A DNA stretch of 64,000 bases, taken from the NCBI GenBank assembly GCA_041393015.1, contig JAWKKV010000001.1, positions 62,001 through 126,000 of the forward strand, given 5' to 3'. The translations under genes were made by a program, and so were the position numbers. A model generated the notes under the pieces. The model was not told the DNA's origin, ran no database searches, and saw only the letters and a program-made list of their open reading frames with translations. Numbering within the stretch: the stretch's first letter is position 1; every line of letters begins with the position of its first letter. This stretch comes from JAGQYH01 sp041393015. GTDB lineage: Bacteria > Bacteroidota > Bacteroidia > Chitinophagales > JADIYW01. Of this stretch, positions 7,644 to 17,407 are shown piece by piece.

Positions 7644-8777
7644 ATGCAGTTAGAATATGTAACAGCAAGTGAAGTAGCTATTCCTGATTATTTATCGGAA
7701 TCTTTTGTACGATACAATGATAAAATCAATGTAGAAGATTTTACATTAGGAATAATTGGAATGGAAGAATTTAGGGGAAATGAAGCTAATTTAGGCTGCG
7801 AATCGGGACCAGATGCCATAAGGAGACAACTTTTTCAATTAAAGAATTTTCCCAAAATTAAGATTATTGATGCAGGCAACATAAAAATGGGCGTCAGTTA
7901 TAAAGATTCACATTTTGCTTTAAAAAGCACCTTGCATGAAATGTTAAAAGCAGATATAATTCCTATTGTTTTAGGTGGTGACAAAACCTTACTTTACGCA
8001 CAACAAGAAGCTTATTATAACCTCCACTTTCCATTTATCAATATTCTCCAAATAGATGAAAAATTTAAAATGGGAAATGACGTGGATGAAGAAATTACTG
8101 CCGAAAATTATCTAGATCATTTAGTTAATCAAGAACCTAATCTAATATTCAATTTCACTCAATTAGGCTATCAAAGTTATTTTGTTGATGCGCTAACGTT
8201 AGATATCAATCAGAAATTAGGATTTGAAAACATACGTTTAGGTGAAGTAAAAGAGGATATTAAAGAAACAGAACCAATTGTTAGAGATTGCGACTTGTTA
8301 GCCTTTAATGTTTCTGCTCTTAGACAAGCAGACGCTTCTGCTTATCATCAGCCTACTCCCAATGGATTTAGTGCAGATGAAGTTTGTCAAATTGTGAGAT
8401 ACGCAGGTTTAAGTGATCGATTATCGTCTATTGGGTTTTACGATTTCAATCCAAAATACGACCAACAAAATCAAACTGCACAAATAGTGGCGCAAGCCAT
8501 TTGGTACTTTATCAAAGGTGTTTCAGAGAGGAAAAAAGATTACCCGGTGGTCAATGAAAGCGATTTCAATATTTACATTGTAAGCTCAAAAGAAATAGGC
8601 TATGATATTACATTTCTGAAAAGCAAAAAGAGCGACAGATGGTGGATCAAATTACCAGATGATCATGTAAAATACAAGAGTCATCAGCTGTTTCCTTGTT
8701 CTTATAAAGACTATCAAATGGCATTGCAAGATGAGATTCCGACGCGATGGTGGAAGGCTTACAATAAGTTGGTTTGA
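7644..8777 (+). CDS. arginase/formimidoylglutamase-fold protein, probably a pseudoenzyme
   Basis: The 377-residue product has the ureohydrolase (arginase/agmatinase/HutG) fold: GIIGMEEFRGNEANLGCESGPDAIRRQL at the N-terminus, then positions equivalent to the three metal motifs. All three are degraded. GGGH(E/D) reads LGGDKT, DAHxD reads DEKFK, and SxDxD reads FNVSAL. Five of the six Mn-binding residues are lost, so hydrolysis is unlikely. It also carries an extra C-terminal region of about 90 residues (from about 287, SERKKDYPVVNESDFNIYIV...). It lies beside murF-gldJ-porU-porV, and I recall such a gene in this neighbourhood in other Bacteroidota. Its role is unknown. Confidence 0.82.
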   Translation: MQLEYVTASEVAIPDYLSESFVRYNDKINVEDFTLGIIGMEEFRGNEANLGCESGPDAIRRQLFQLKNFPKIKIIDAGNIKMGVSYKDSHFALKSTLHEMLKADIIPIVLGGDKTLLYAQQEAYYNLHFPFINILQIDEKFKMGNDVDEEITAENYLDHLVNQEPNLIFNFTQLGYQSYFVDALTLDINQKLGFENIRLGEVKEDIKETEPIVRDCDLLAFNVSALRQADASAYHQPTPNGFSADEVCQIVRYAGLSDRLSSIGFYDFNPKYDQQNQTAQIVAQAIWYFIKGVSERKKDYPVVNESDFNIYIVSSKEIGYDITFLKSKKSDRWWIKLPDDHVKYKSHQLFPCSYKDYQMALQDEIPTRWWKAYNKLV

Positions 8778-8859
8778 CCTTTCAGTGTGCGATTAGCTCC
8801 TGAAAGCGTCATCTTAGCGTAGATAGAACACGCTTTCAGGTCTTTCAGACTCTGAAAGG
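8778..8859. repeat. nested inverted repeat between convergent genes
   Basis: An inner 11-bp pair (CCTGAAAGCGT 8799-8809 / ACGCTTTCAGG 8830-8840) lies inside an outer 8-bp pair (CCTTTCAG 8778-8785 / CTGAAAGG 8852-8859), all built from the same CTTTCAG/CTGAAAG word. No T run follows, so it is not a standard terminator. It may be a REP-like element or a transcript 3'-end structure for both flanking genes. Confidence 0.7.
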
Positions 8860-8886
8860 AGTTCTTACCAATACTTTTAAAAAAGC

Positions 8887-10173
8887 CTAATCAAATATCT
8901 TTTCCAAGCCAATACCTCTAGAACCCTTCACCAAAATAGTTTTTTGCTGATAGTTCTGATCCTTTACAAATGCTTTAGCAGATTGAGTACCTTCGAATGG
9001 AACAAAATGATCTGGAATTTCAGTTTTCATAAATTCTGACCCAACTAAAATTACTTGATCAAACGAATGATCCTTAAGTTGTTCTACAATTTTTTGATGA
9101 TAATCTAAACTAGCCTCTCCTAATTCAAGCATATCTCCAATGATTACCACTTTATTGTGAGCATCGCTACTAACAAAAGAGTGAATAGCCGCTTCCATAC
9201 TTGTTGGATTCGCATTATAAGCATCTAATATCACAAGGTTGCTATTCCATTCCATTTGCTGAGATCTATTGTTCTTCGGATGATATGCCTCAATAGCTTC
9301 AACAATACTTGCTTCTTCTACTTTAAAATAATCGCCAATAGCAAAAGCATTCAATATATTATTGCTTTGAAACTCTCCTATCAAATTGGAGGCTATTTTA
9401 AAAGAGCCATGACTTGTAATCGCTTCTAAACTTAAGGTGGGTTTAGATTGTCCTATAACCACATAAGGAAGATGGCTAGAATTTCCATAATAAAAAACAT
9501 TGCTCTCGCCACCTTCATATAAATCCGGAACAACACTGGTATGCTGATTCACAAAACAAATTCCATTATGCTTTAAGACATAATCATATAACTCCTTCTT
9601 CCCTTTTTTAATGCCTTCCACAGATCCAAAGCCTTCTAAATGAGCAATGCCAATACTGGTAATTAATCCATGCGTTGGTTCTGCTATTTCACTAAGTTCC
9701 TTTATCTCGCCAACATGGTTCGCCCCCATTTCTATAATGGTTATTTCATGTGAACTATTTAACTCAAGCAAAGTTAGCGGTACGCCAATATGATTATTCA
9801 AATTACCTTTTGTACAATGAACTCGATACTTTTTAGAAAGCACGGAATTAATTAACTCCTTATTGGTTGTTTTACCGTTCGAACCGGTAATACCAATAAC
9901 CGGAATATCAAATTGCCGCCGATGAAAATTGGCCAACTGTTGCAAAGTAGCTAATGCGTCATCTACTTTAATAAGCCTTCCATTTTCTTCTTCTAATAAT
10001 TCATCTACCACAGCATAAGCACATCCATTGGCAAGTGCTGTAAGTGCTAGTTTATTAGCATTAAAATTGGGTCCTTTTAAGGCAAAAAACATTTCACCTC
10101 CACCTATTTTTCTAGTATCAGTGCAAATACCATTGCATTTAAGATATAATTGATAAAGCTGATTCAATTCCAT
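8887..10173 (-). CDS. murF: UDP-N-acetylmuramoyl-tripeptide--D-alanyl-D-alanine ligase MurF
   Basis: MurF adds D-Ala-D-Ala to UDP-MurNAc-tripeptide, the last cytoplasmic step of the peptidoglycan precursor. The 428-residue protein has an N-terminal substrate domain (GICTDTRKIGGGEMFFALKG), the Mur ligase ATP loop GITGSNGKTTNKE (about residues 102-114), the central motif TIIEMGANHVGEI and a C-terminal ligase domain with LDAYNANPTSM and VKGSRGIGLE. All are typical of MurF. It follows gldJ on the same strand, but a strong terminator lies between them, so it may have its own promoter within the short gap. Confidence 0.95.
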   Translation of the reverse strand: MELNQLYQLYLKCNGICTDTRKIGGGEMFFALKGPNFNANKLALTALANGCAYAVVDELLEEENGRLIKVDDALATLQQLANFHRRQFDIPVIGITGSNGKTTNKELINSVLSKKYRVHCTKGNLNNHIGVPLTLLELNSSHEITIIEMGANHVGEIKELSEIAEPTHGLITSIGIAHLEGFGSVEGIKKGKKELYDYVLKHNGICFVNQHTSVVPDLYEGGESNVFYYGNSSHLPYVVIGQSKPTLSLEAITSHGSFKIASNLIGEFQSNNILNAFAIGDYFKVEEASIVEAIEAYHPKNNRSQQMEWNSNLVILDAYNANPTSMEAAIHSFVSSDAHNKVVIIGDMLELGEASLDYHQKIVEQLKDHSFDQVILVGSEFMKTEIPDHFVPFEGTQSAKAFVKDQNYQQKTILVKGSRGIGLEKIFD

Positions 10174-10180
10174 GTCCTAA

Positions 10181-10218
10181 AAATAAAAAAAGGGTTGAGG
10201 AAAAATCCACAACCCTTT
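10181..10218 (-). terminator. intrinsic terminator after gldJ
   Basis: AAAGGGTTG (10189-10197) and CAACCCTTT (10210-10218) form a 9-bp stem. Read on the minus strand it ends in a seven-T run followed by ATTTTT, just upstream of murF. It separates gldJ transcription from murF. Confidence 0.88.
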
Positions 10219-10239
10219 ATAATTTCACTAATAAATCTA

Positions 10240-11748
10240 TTAGTACTTTCTATTTTTTGCGTTTTCTTTCTTCGCTTTTTTACCTTCTTTAAAGTGCTGT
10301 CCACCTACACTTCCCATTCTAGACATAGCACATCTAAATCCAATTTCCGAAGATGCTTGATCTTGGTTCAAAAATCTTCTTGTTCCAGGAGATAACCAGT
10401 AAGCTCTATCATTCCAAGAACCACCTTTATAAACTCTTGCTTTATCGCTAATTAAAGTTGAAGAACCGTAACCATACACTACATTTGAAGTAGTGTCACC
10501 ATCCGCATAGTTTCTTGCATCTGCTACTTTGTAGTTTCTTCTTTCAACTAAATCTTCATTCTTTTGAATTTGATATTGAACTCTACCCATGCTATCTAAA
10601 TCTACAATGTTTCCATCCTCATCAGTTACTTTTTCCATGAATACGTTACCTCTAAAAGGATTGAAATCTTCAGCATCAGCAAATGTTATAGGTCTGTAAA
10701 CATCCATCACCCATTCTGAAACGTTACCTGCCATGTTATACAATCCAAAATCGTTTGGCATATTAGCATATACTGGAGCAGTAATTTCAGCATTATCATT
10801 TAGAGCGTTAGCGATACCCATGTTATCTCCTCTACCTCTCTTAAAGTTAGCTAAGAAGTCGCCTTGGAAACCATTTCTTTTTTGGTATCTAGTACTTGGT
10901 CCATCCCAAGGATAAATTTTTCTATTGGCAACTACTTCTTCACCACCTTCTTCTGTTTGACCAGCTAATGCTAAAGCAGCATATTCCCACTCTGCTTCCG
11001 TTGGAAGTCTATAATCTGGTAATAAAATACCGTCTGACATAGATAAGTTTGGATTAGATTCACCTGTACCATCTTCAGAGGTTGCATTTTTGCTTTGCTT
11101 AGTGTTTTTTGTTGCACCAATATATTTACCAGTGGTATAAGCTTCTGTATTGAAGTTGTCTTCATTAGCTTGCTCATTATTATTATCTAGGTAACCATTT
11201 TTGATTAACATCATTTCGTTTACTCTATCCGTTCTCCACTCAGAGTATTGCATGGCTTGTTCCCAAGTAACTCCTACTACAGGATATTCATCGTATGCTG
11301 GATACGTGAAATAGTATTCTACAAATGGCTCATTATATCCTAATTCCTCTCTCCATACTAATGTATCAGGACGAATAGCTCTAACAATTTGAGGATTGTC
11401 AGCTCCAAAAGTCTTAGACATCCAATAAACATATTCTTTATAATGTAAGTTAGTTACTTCTGTTTCATCCATATAAAATGAAGATACAGTTACTCTTCTA
11501 GGAAAATTGTTGTGCTCGAACATCACATCTTCTTCCGTTTGTCCCATACTAAATGTACCACCTTCAATTAATACAAGGTTAGGTCCGGTAGCTTGCTCCG
11601 TAAAGTCTTTCTTTTCAAAACCACCCCACTTTTCATCGTTGTACTTCCATCCAGTAGCAGACGAATCACCTTTGTTACCACAGTTGGTAAGGGTTACCAG
11701 CATTAAGCAGATAATTGTTAAAGAACCAATTCTTTTTAATAATTTCAT
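10240..11748 (-). CDS. gldJ: gliding motility lipoprotein GldJ (SUMF1/FGE-sulfatase fold)
   Basis: GldJ is an outer-membrane lipoprotein needed for T9SS function and gliding in Bacteroidota; it stabilises the GldK-associated machinery. The 502-residue product has a type II signal peptide with lipobox LTNCG, then a formylglycine-generating-enzyme-like domain: NLVLIEGGTFSMGQTEEDV at about residue 50, EVTNLHYKEYVYWM, DYRLPTEAEWEYAAL, FGLYNMAGNVSEWVMDVY, and RVYKGGSWNDRAYWL ... EIGFRCAMS near the end. I chose the ATG at 11748 because it gives the signal peptide; the 25 codons upstream are not needed. GldJ rather than GldK is supported by the location between murF and porU. A basic tail (KEGKKAKKENAKNRKY) closes the protein. 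Confidence 0.92.
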   Translation of the reverse strand: MKLLKRIGSLTIICLMLVTLTNCGNKGDSSATGWKYNDEKWGGFEKKDFTEQATGPNLVLIEGGTFSMGQTEEDVMFEHNNFPRRVTVSSFYMDETEVTNLHYKEYVYWMSKTFGADNPQIVRAIRPDTLVWREELGYNEPFVEYYFTYPAYDEYPVVGVTWEQAMQYSEWRTDRVNEMMLIKNGYLDNNNEQANEDNFNTEAYTTGKYIGATKNTKQSKNATSEDGTGESNPNLSMSDGILLPDYRLPTEAEWEYAALALAGQTEEGGEEVVANRKIYPWDGPSTRYQKRNGFQGDFLANFKRGRGDNMGIANALNDNAEITAPVYANMPNDFGLYNMAGNVSEWVMDVYRPITFADAEDFNPFRGNVFMEKVTDEDGNIVDLDSMGRVQYQIQKNEDLVERRNYKVADARNYADGDTTSNVVYGYGSSTLISDKARVYKGGSWNDRAYWLSPGTRRFLNQDQASSEIGFRCAMSRMGSVGGQHFKEGKKAKKENAKNRKY

Positions 11749-11950
11749 TTGAATCCTAATTTTGTTAGAGGAATTGACAAAAATAATTAATCGACAATGA
11801 TTATCAAAGACAAAGATTACCAATCAATTAAAAATAATACCTTATTGCTCCATAATAATGCAATTAAGTAATATTTATTGTGTGTTGCGTCAAAAAAATA
11901 AATTTTATAATGAACTAAATAAACTAACTGTCATTTTATACAATAGCTGT

Positions 11951-11982
11951 TTTGGTCTGACGTTCAACTAATTGTAAATTTG
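11951..11982 (+). promoter_or_regulatory. promoter of porU
   Basis: TTTG (11951-11954) and TAAATTTG (11975-11982) are separated by 20 bp and match the Bacteroidota sigma consensus TTTG-N19-21-TAnnTTTG exactly. The porU ATG is 42 bp downstream. The divergent gldJ starts 200 bp away. Confidence 0.8.
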
Positions 11983-12024
11983 CGTTAGTGAAGGTAATAT
12001 TCATTAAAAAGATTAGAAAAATCA

Positions 12025-15000
12025 ATGATAAGGCAAAAAATAAAAGTTAGCTTTTTACTAAGCTTCCTCCTTTTAACAACCTGTTTAGCCACTCGGGCTC
12101 AATCGAATAGAATATCAAAAAAGATAACTATTGAGTGGAAAGAGGATTTGCCTTACTTAAATGAGGTTCGAAACAATGATAACGAACAATTAACAATATT
12201 AAGCACGGAAGAAGGATCAAAATTGGTCTTTCAGTTCCCAATTGGTGCTTTCAATGGATTGAAATACAACTTAACCAATTTGGCTTGGGAGTCAAACTTA
12301 GCAGGCAATCCAGACCTATATATTGAAAATAATGGCAATATAGCCATTGCTTCAAAAGTTAAATATGGAGTAATCGAAATTCCATTAGAACAAAAAGACA
12401 ACTTTAATACCTATCGATTATCTTCTTTCAATTTGGGCATTACATTATTTAAAACTGCTTCAGTCGCTAATAACAGAAGCAGTAGCGTAGATAATTCGGT
12501 ATTGAGATCAGGCGATTGGTATAAGTTTGGAATTGAAAAGACAGGAGTTTACAAGTTGTCGTATGAGTTTTTAAAATCATTGGGCTTAGATGTAGATAAT
12601 ATTCCAACCAATAGTTATAGTGTATTTGGTCAGAATGGAGGAATGTTGCCAAAATTGGCAGGAACAGAAAGAGTGGATGATTTACAGGAAATTCCAATTA
12701 GTGTTTTAAGTTCTTCTACTGTTTTAAAACCCGGAGATTATTTAATCTTTTATGGAGAAGGGCCTCACAAATGGAGATTTAACGATAGTCAGGATAAATT
12801 CATCCATGAAAAACATCTCTACGCTGATTATAAAACCTATTTTATTACTCCAAACCAAGGGAGTGGAAAAAGAGTTGGAAATATAAACAGCGTGGCAGGC
12901 ACAGCAGAAGCAACATACACCAACTTTAATGATTATGTATTTGTAGAAGAAGATTTAGTCAACCTCAATCAAAGTGGATCAGATTGGTTAGGAGACGAGT
13001 TCAACAACTTTAATAATATTAAATCATACACTTTTGAGCTTCCTAATCTAATTGGTTCTCAACCTTCCATTTTAGATGCAAGATTAGTGGCTAGAGCCAG
13101 CAGTTCCAGCAGTTTTGAAATAGGTTATAACGGAAATACCATTACAACCTTACCTATTAATGGTGTTGATTTAGACAATTATTTAGGGACTGTGGCTTCA
13201 GCAAGCACGAGATCTAGATCATTTAACACATCCGGTAGCCAGATAAAGTTAGATGTTACCTATAATCAACCCAATGGCCAAGCATTAGGCTGGCTAGATT
13301 ATTTAGCATTAAATGTTACCAGAGAACTTAACTTGACCGAAAGCAATATGGCTTTTAGGGTGATTGATTCAAAAGATAGAGCATTAGTCAATTACCAAAT
13401 TAAGAATGTGAATAGTGCTACTAAAATTTGGGAAGTCAACGACCTTTTTAATATCAAGAATGTCAATTTTGATGTTTCCGGCAGCACGGCTTCTTTCAAA
13501 GCTGTAGGCAATCGAATTAATGAATATGTTGCCTTTAATGATGTAAGATTAGAACCTATCGCTATAGGTAAAATAAACAATCAGAATTTGCATGGCTTAC
13601 CAAAAGCGGATATGATTATCGTTACTAGACAAGCACTTTTACAACCTGCCAACGAACTAGCAGCCTTTCATCAAGAAAAAGATGGTTTAATAAGTCATGT
13701 GGTCACTATTGATCAGGTATACAATGAGTTTTCATCAGGTACCAATGATATTACTGCGATTAGAGATTTCTTAAAAATGTTCTATGATCGTTCTGATGAT
13801 TACCCAAAATATGTGCTTCTATTTGGTGATGGAACTTTCAATAATAAAGAATTAGGAGACTATTTTGTACCAACTTTCCAAAGCAATGAAACATTGGCCA
13901 CTTTATACACTTATGTAGCAGACGACTTTTTTGTTTTTCTAGATGATACAGAAGGTGATGATATTGATGGCACTACTAATAGACTAGACATGGCTATTGG
14001 TCGTATTCCGGCTGATAATCTATCAAAAGCAAACATTGCTGTTCAAAAAATAAAACGATATTATGATCAATCTTCTTTTGGTAACTGGAGAAAAGTAGGA
14101 ACTTATATTGCCGACGACGAAGATTTCAATCTGCATTTAAGAGATGCAGAAGATAACAGCAATCAGTTTATTGCAGACAATCCTAGTATGAACATTGTAA
14201 AAATCTATTTAGATGCCTACAATCAAGTGGCAGGATCCGGCGGGGGAACCTATCCTGACGTTAATAATGCTATCAACAAACAAATTTTTAAAGGCACCTT
14301 ATTTTTAAATTATATTGGACATGGTGGCACTAATGGTTTGGCAGAAGAAGGTGTCATTACTTTAAACGATATTGCTAGTTGGAATAATCCTAACAAGCTT
14401 ACTTTAATTATTTCTGCTACTTGTGAGTTTACCAGATACGACAACATGGGTATCTATTCTGCAGGTGAGCGAGCCTTTTTTAAAGAAGATGGAGGAGCAA
14501 TAGCCTTAGTAACTACGGTTCGAGTAGTTTTTGCCAGCAAGAATAAAAGAATGAATGAAAGCTTTATGAATGCTATGACCGAAGCTGCTAGAGATAAAAC
14601 CATGACGTTAGGAGACATCATCAAACAAGCTAAAAATAACTCTGCCACACAAGATGATGGGAATAGAAAGTTTACTTTAATTGGCGACCCTGCTCTTCGA
14701 TTGGCTTTCCCTGATTTTAAAGTTCAAACGACCAAGATTAATGAAGATGACTATGTTTATGTTGGGAATGTATTACAAACCGACACTTTAAAAGCCTTAA
14801 CCAAAGTTACTATTGAAGGAGAAACAAGAGATGTAAACGGTCAGGTGATGACTGATTTCAATGGTTTTGTTTATCCAACAGTTTACGACAAAATTAAAAC
14901 CATTTCTACGCTCGCCAATGATGAGAACAGCAGCGTAGCCAACTTTGATATTCAAGATAATATTATTTACTCCGGCAAAGTTCAAGCTATAAATGGTAGG

Positions 15001-15810
15001 TTTACCTATACTTTTGTGGTTCCCAAAGACATCAACTATACCATTGGAGAAGGGAAAATCTCCTACTATGCACACAATGAATTCATAGACGGTTGTGGTA
15101 ATGATACTGCAATGGTAGGCGGCGGCGGCCAATTAGACTCTAACTCTATTGATAACGATCCACCAAGAGTTGAAGTTTTTATTGACGATGAAACTTGGAT
15201 CAGTGGTGATTTTACAGATGAAAATCCTGATTTATTAATTAATCTATTTGACGAGAATGGCATTAATACCGTTGGTTCGGGCATTGGACATGATATTGAA
15301 GCGGTTATAGATAATGACAATCAAAATAGTATCAACCTTAACGACTTTTACGAAAGTGATCTCAATAGTTATCAAAGTGGAAAAATATTATATCCTTTAG
15401 CGTTAATTCCACCCGGCACACATGATGTAAAAGTAAAAGCATGGGACGTTTACAATAACAGCGGCGAAGGATTCACAGAGTTTGTAGTTGCGGATAATGC
15501 AGAATTGGCACTAGAACACGTGCTCAACTATCCAAACCCATTTACTACCTCTACTAACTTTATATTTGAACATAATCGCAAAGGTGATGTTTTAGATGTA
15601 CGAATTCAAGTTTTTACCGTTTCAGGAAGGTTGGTAAAAACCTTGCAAGAAACCGCTACCAGCGAAACAAGAAATGTTCAAATTCCTTGGGATGGATTAG
15701 ATGATTATGGAGATAAAATTGGAAAAGGCGTTTATATTTATAAAGTTTCTCTAAAAGATTCTAGTGGAGACAAAGTGGAACAGTATCAAAAGTTGGTACT
15801 TTTGAGATAA
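12025..15810 (+). CDS. porU: type IX secretion system sortase PorU
   Basis: PorU is the C25 (gingipain-type) cysteine peptidase of the cell surface that cuts the C-terminal signal from T9SS cargo and transfers cargo to anionic lipopolysaccharide. The 1261-residue protein has a signal peptide (MIRQKIKVSFLLSFLLLTTC...), a long N-terminal region and a peptidase C25 domain (about 525-890), with the likely catalytic histidine in NYIGHGGTNG (about 766) and cysteine in ISATCEFTRYD (about 800). A C-terminal region ends with NYPNPFTTSTNFIF ... DKIGKGVYIYKVSLKD, which resembles the T9SS type A sorting domain that PorU itself keeps. It forms an operon with porV, 173 bp downstream. Confidence 0.95.
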   Translation: MIRQKIKVSFLLSFLLLTTCLATRAQSNRISKKITIEWKEDLPYLNEVRNNDNEQLTILSTEEGSKLVFQFPIGAFNGLKYNLTNLAWESNLAGNPDLYIENNGNIAIASKVKYGVIEIPLEQKDNFNTYRLSSFNLGITLFKTASVANNRSSSVDNSVLRSGDWYKFGIEKTGVYKLSYEFLKSLGLDVDNIPTNSYSVFGQNGGMLPKLAGTERVDDLQEIPISVLSSSTVLKPGDYLIFYGEGPHKWRFNDSQDKFIHEKHLYADYKTYFITPNQGSGKRVGNINSVAGTAEATYTNFNDYVFVEEDLVNLNQSGSDWLGDEFNNFNNIKSYTFELPNLIGSQPSILDARLVARASSSSSFEIGYNGNTITTLPINGVDLDNYLGTVASASTRSRSFNTSGSQIKLDVTYNQPNGQALGWLDYLALNVTRELNLTESNMAFRVIDSKDRALVNYQIKNVNSATKIWEVNDLFNIKNVNFDVSGSTASFKAVGNRINEYVAFNDVRLEPIAIGKINNQNLHGLPKADMIIVTRQALLQPANELAAFHQEKDGLISHVVTIDQVYNEFSSGTNDITAIRDFLKMFYDRSDDYPKYVLLFGDGTFNNKELGDYFVPTFQSNETLATLYTYVADDFFVFLDDTEGDDIDGTTNRLDMAIGRIPADNLSKANIAVQKIKRYYDQSSFGNWRKVGTYIADDEDFNLHLRDAEDNSNQFIADNPSMNIVKIYLDAYNQVAGSGGGTYPDVNNAINKQIFKGTLFLNYIGHGGTNGLAEEGVITLNDIASWNNPNKLTLIISATCEFTRYDNMGIYSAGERAFFKEDGGAIALVTTVRVVFASKNKRMNESFMNAMTEAARDKTMTLGDIIKQAKNNSATQDDGNRKFTLIGDPALRLAFPDFKVQTTKINEDDYVYVGNVLQTDTLKALTKVTIEGETRDVNGQVMTDFNGFVYPTVYDKIKTISTLANDENSSVANFDIQDNIIYSGKVQAINGRFTYTFVVPKDINYTIGEGKISYYAHNEFIDGCGNDTAMVGGGGQLDSNSIDNDPPRVEVFIDDETWISGDFTDENPDLLINLFDENGINTVGSGIGHDIEAVIDNDNQNSINLNDFYESDLNSYQSGKILYPLALIPPGTHDVKVKAWDVYNNSGEGFTEFVVADNAELALEHVLNYPNPFTTSTNFIFEHNRKGDVLDVRIQVFTVSGRLVKTLQETATSETRNVQIPWDGLDDYGDKIGKGVYIYKVSLKDSSGDKVEQYQKLVLLR

Positions 15811-15947
15811 TGTTAACTTAATGTTAAACCAAACAAATAAAAAAAAATTACATAATAAAAGCACCTTTAAGGCAGTTAAGCTTAGGTTGAATCACAATTC
15901 AATACACAAAATGTTAAAATCAATCAGTTACACATAAAACATTTTAA

Positions 15948-15955
15948 TACTTTTG
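15948..15955 (+). promoter_or_regulatory. possible -7 element upstream of porV
   Basis: TACTTTTG matches TAnnTTTG exactly and lies 28 bp before the porV ATG. No clear TTTG lies 19-21 bp upstream, so porV may have a weak promoter of its own in addition to read-through from porU. Confidence 0.4.
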
Positions 15956-15983
15956 TGGCAAATAAAATAACTCAAGAACTTTT

Positions 15984-17234
15984 ATGATAACACCAGTCAG
16001 AAAGATTATCATTGGCATTTTATGCATTTTATCCATATCAATAAGCCAATTAAATGCCCAAAATAATAACGAAGAAATAGGAAGATTAAGCACAGTTAGT
16101 ACTGCTGTTCCATTTTTAAGAATTACACCTGACGCTCGTTCCGGTGCTATGGGAGACGTAGGTATTGGATTAAGCGCAGATGCCAACGCAACCTTTTATA
16201 ATGCGGCTAAAATTCCTTTCTCTGAAAAAGATTTAGGACTATCCTTTTCTTATTCTCCTTGGTTAAGAAGCTTAGGGATTTCAGATATATTCTTAGCGCA
16301 TTTAGCCGCTTATTATAAAATTGGAGAGTTACAATCTATTTCCATGAGTTTGAAATATTTCAACTTAGGAAATATAACATTTACCAATATTCAAGGTGAT
16401 TTCATCACGGAGTTCAAACCAAGAGAATTTGCTATTGATGTGGCGTATGCTCGTAGATTAAGTGAAAATTTTAGCTTAGGATTAGGTTTAAGATACATTT
16501 ACTCCAATTTGGCAGCAGGCCAAAGTGTTAATGGCAACGAAATTACAGCCGGTAATGCAGTAGGAGCAGATATATCTTTCTTCTATCAAAAACCTTTATC
16601 TATTGGTAAAAAAGATTTAGATGGAACTATTCGATTTGGAACAACGCTTTCTAATATTGGATCTAAGATTAGTTATTCAAACGATGCGATCAACCAAGAT
16701 TTTATACCGGCCAATTTAGGCATTGGTGTTGGCTTTGATATGAATCCAAACGAATTACATAAAGTGGGCATCTATTTTGACATCAATAAACTTTTAGTGC
16801 CTTCTCCAATTGATACAGATAAAGATAATGACGGAACCATTGATGCTGAATTCGATGAAAATAATAATGGTGTAGCCGATTACAAAGAACAATCACCTAT
16901 TGGTGCTTTATTTACCTCATTTGGCGATGCAGAAGGTGGCTTCAAAGAAGAACTTAAAGAATTTACTATCTCTGTAGGAGCTGAATACGGTTACAACGAT
17001 TTATTCTTTTTAAGAATGGGCTATTTCTACGAAGCACCCACCAAAGGAAATAGAAAATATTTCACCGCTGGTTTGGGTGTTAAGTATAATGTGTTTGGTT
17101 TAGATTTCTCTTATTTGGTACCAACTTCAAGTGAAAGAAATCCATTAGACAATACCTTGCGTTTTACCCTTAAATTTGATTTTGACGATTTAGGTGGTAA
17201 TAGAAGTAACGAAGATGAATTGTTGTTGGAGTAA
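15984..17234 (+). CDS. porV: type IX secretion outer-membrane shuttle protein PorV
   Basis: PorV (LptO) is a 14-stranded outer-membrane barrel of the FadL type that carries cargo from the SprA translocon to the PorU sortase. The 416-residue product has a signal peptide (MITPVRKIIIGILCILSISI...AQNNN), then the PorV hallmark around VPFLRITPDARSGAMGDVG and NATFYNAAKIPF, followed by alternating amphipathic strands. An acidic insertion rich in D/N (DTDKDNDGTIDAEFDENNNG, about 274-293) looks like a calcium-binding thrombospondin-3-type loop. It directly follows porU, the usual pairing. Confidence 0.94.
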   Translation: MITPVRKIIIGILCILSISISQLNAQNNNEEIGRLSTVSTAVPFLRITPDARSGAMGDVGIGLSADANATFYNAAKIPFSEKDLGLSFSYSPWLRSLGISDIFLAHLAAYYKIGELQSISMSLKYFNLGNITFTNIQGDFITEFKPREFAIDVAYARRLSENFSLGLGLRYIYSNLAAGQSVNGNEITAGNAVGADISFFYQKPLSIGKKDLDGTIRFGTTLSNIGSKISYSNDAINQDFIPANLGIGVGFDMNPNELHKVGIYFDINKLLVPSPIDTDKDNDGTIDAEFDENNNGVADYKEQSPIGALFTSFGDAEGGFKEELKEFTISVGAEYGYNDLFFLRMGYFYEAPTKGNRKYFTAGLGVKYNVFGLDFSYLVPTSSERNPLDNTLRFTLKFDFDDLGGNRSNEDELLLE

Positions 17235-17407
17235 TAAAGACGCAAGATTCAAACCCAAGATTCAATTTTCAATAAAATGCTGTCGCAAGTTTTGTGCATG
17301 GCAAAATGCATGGGTAGCTTGTGATTATTTTTAATGTGTTTCCGTTTATTTATTTAGGCTGGTTTTAATAAATACATTAGACCAATTACTAGCTACTCAA
17401 TACTCTA

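Noticed and set aside
10150..10395. plus-strand frame overlapping murF and gldJ ends
   Set aside because: It is a shadow of gldJ in another frame and crosses a terminator.
17281..17325. possible hairpin or riboswitch after porV
   Set aside because: Only short, imperfect pairing around GCATGGCAAAATGC was visible and there is no downstream plus-strand gene.
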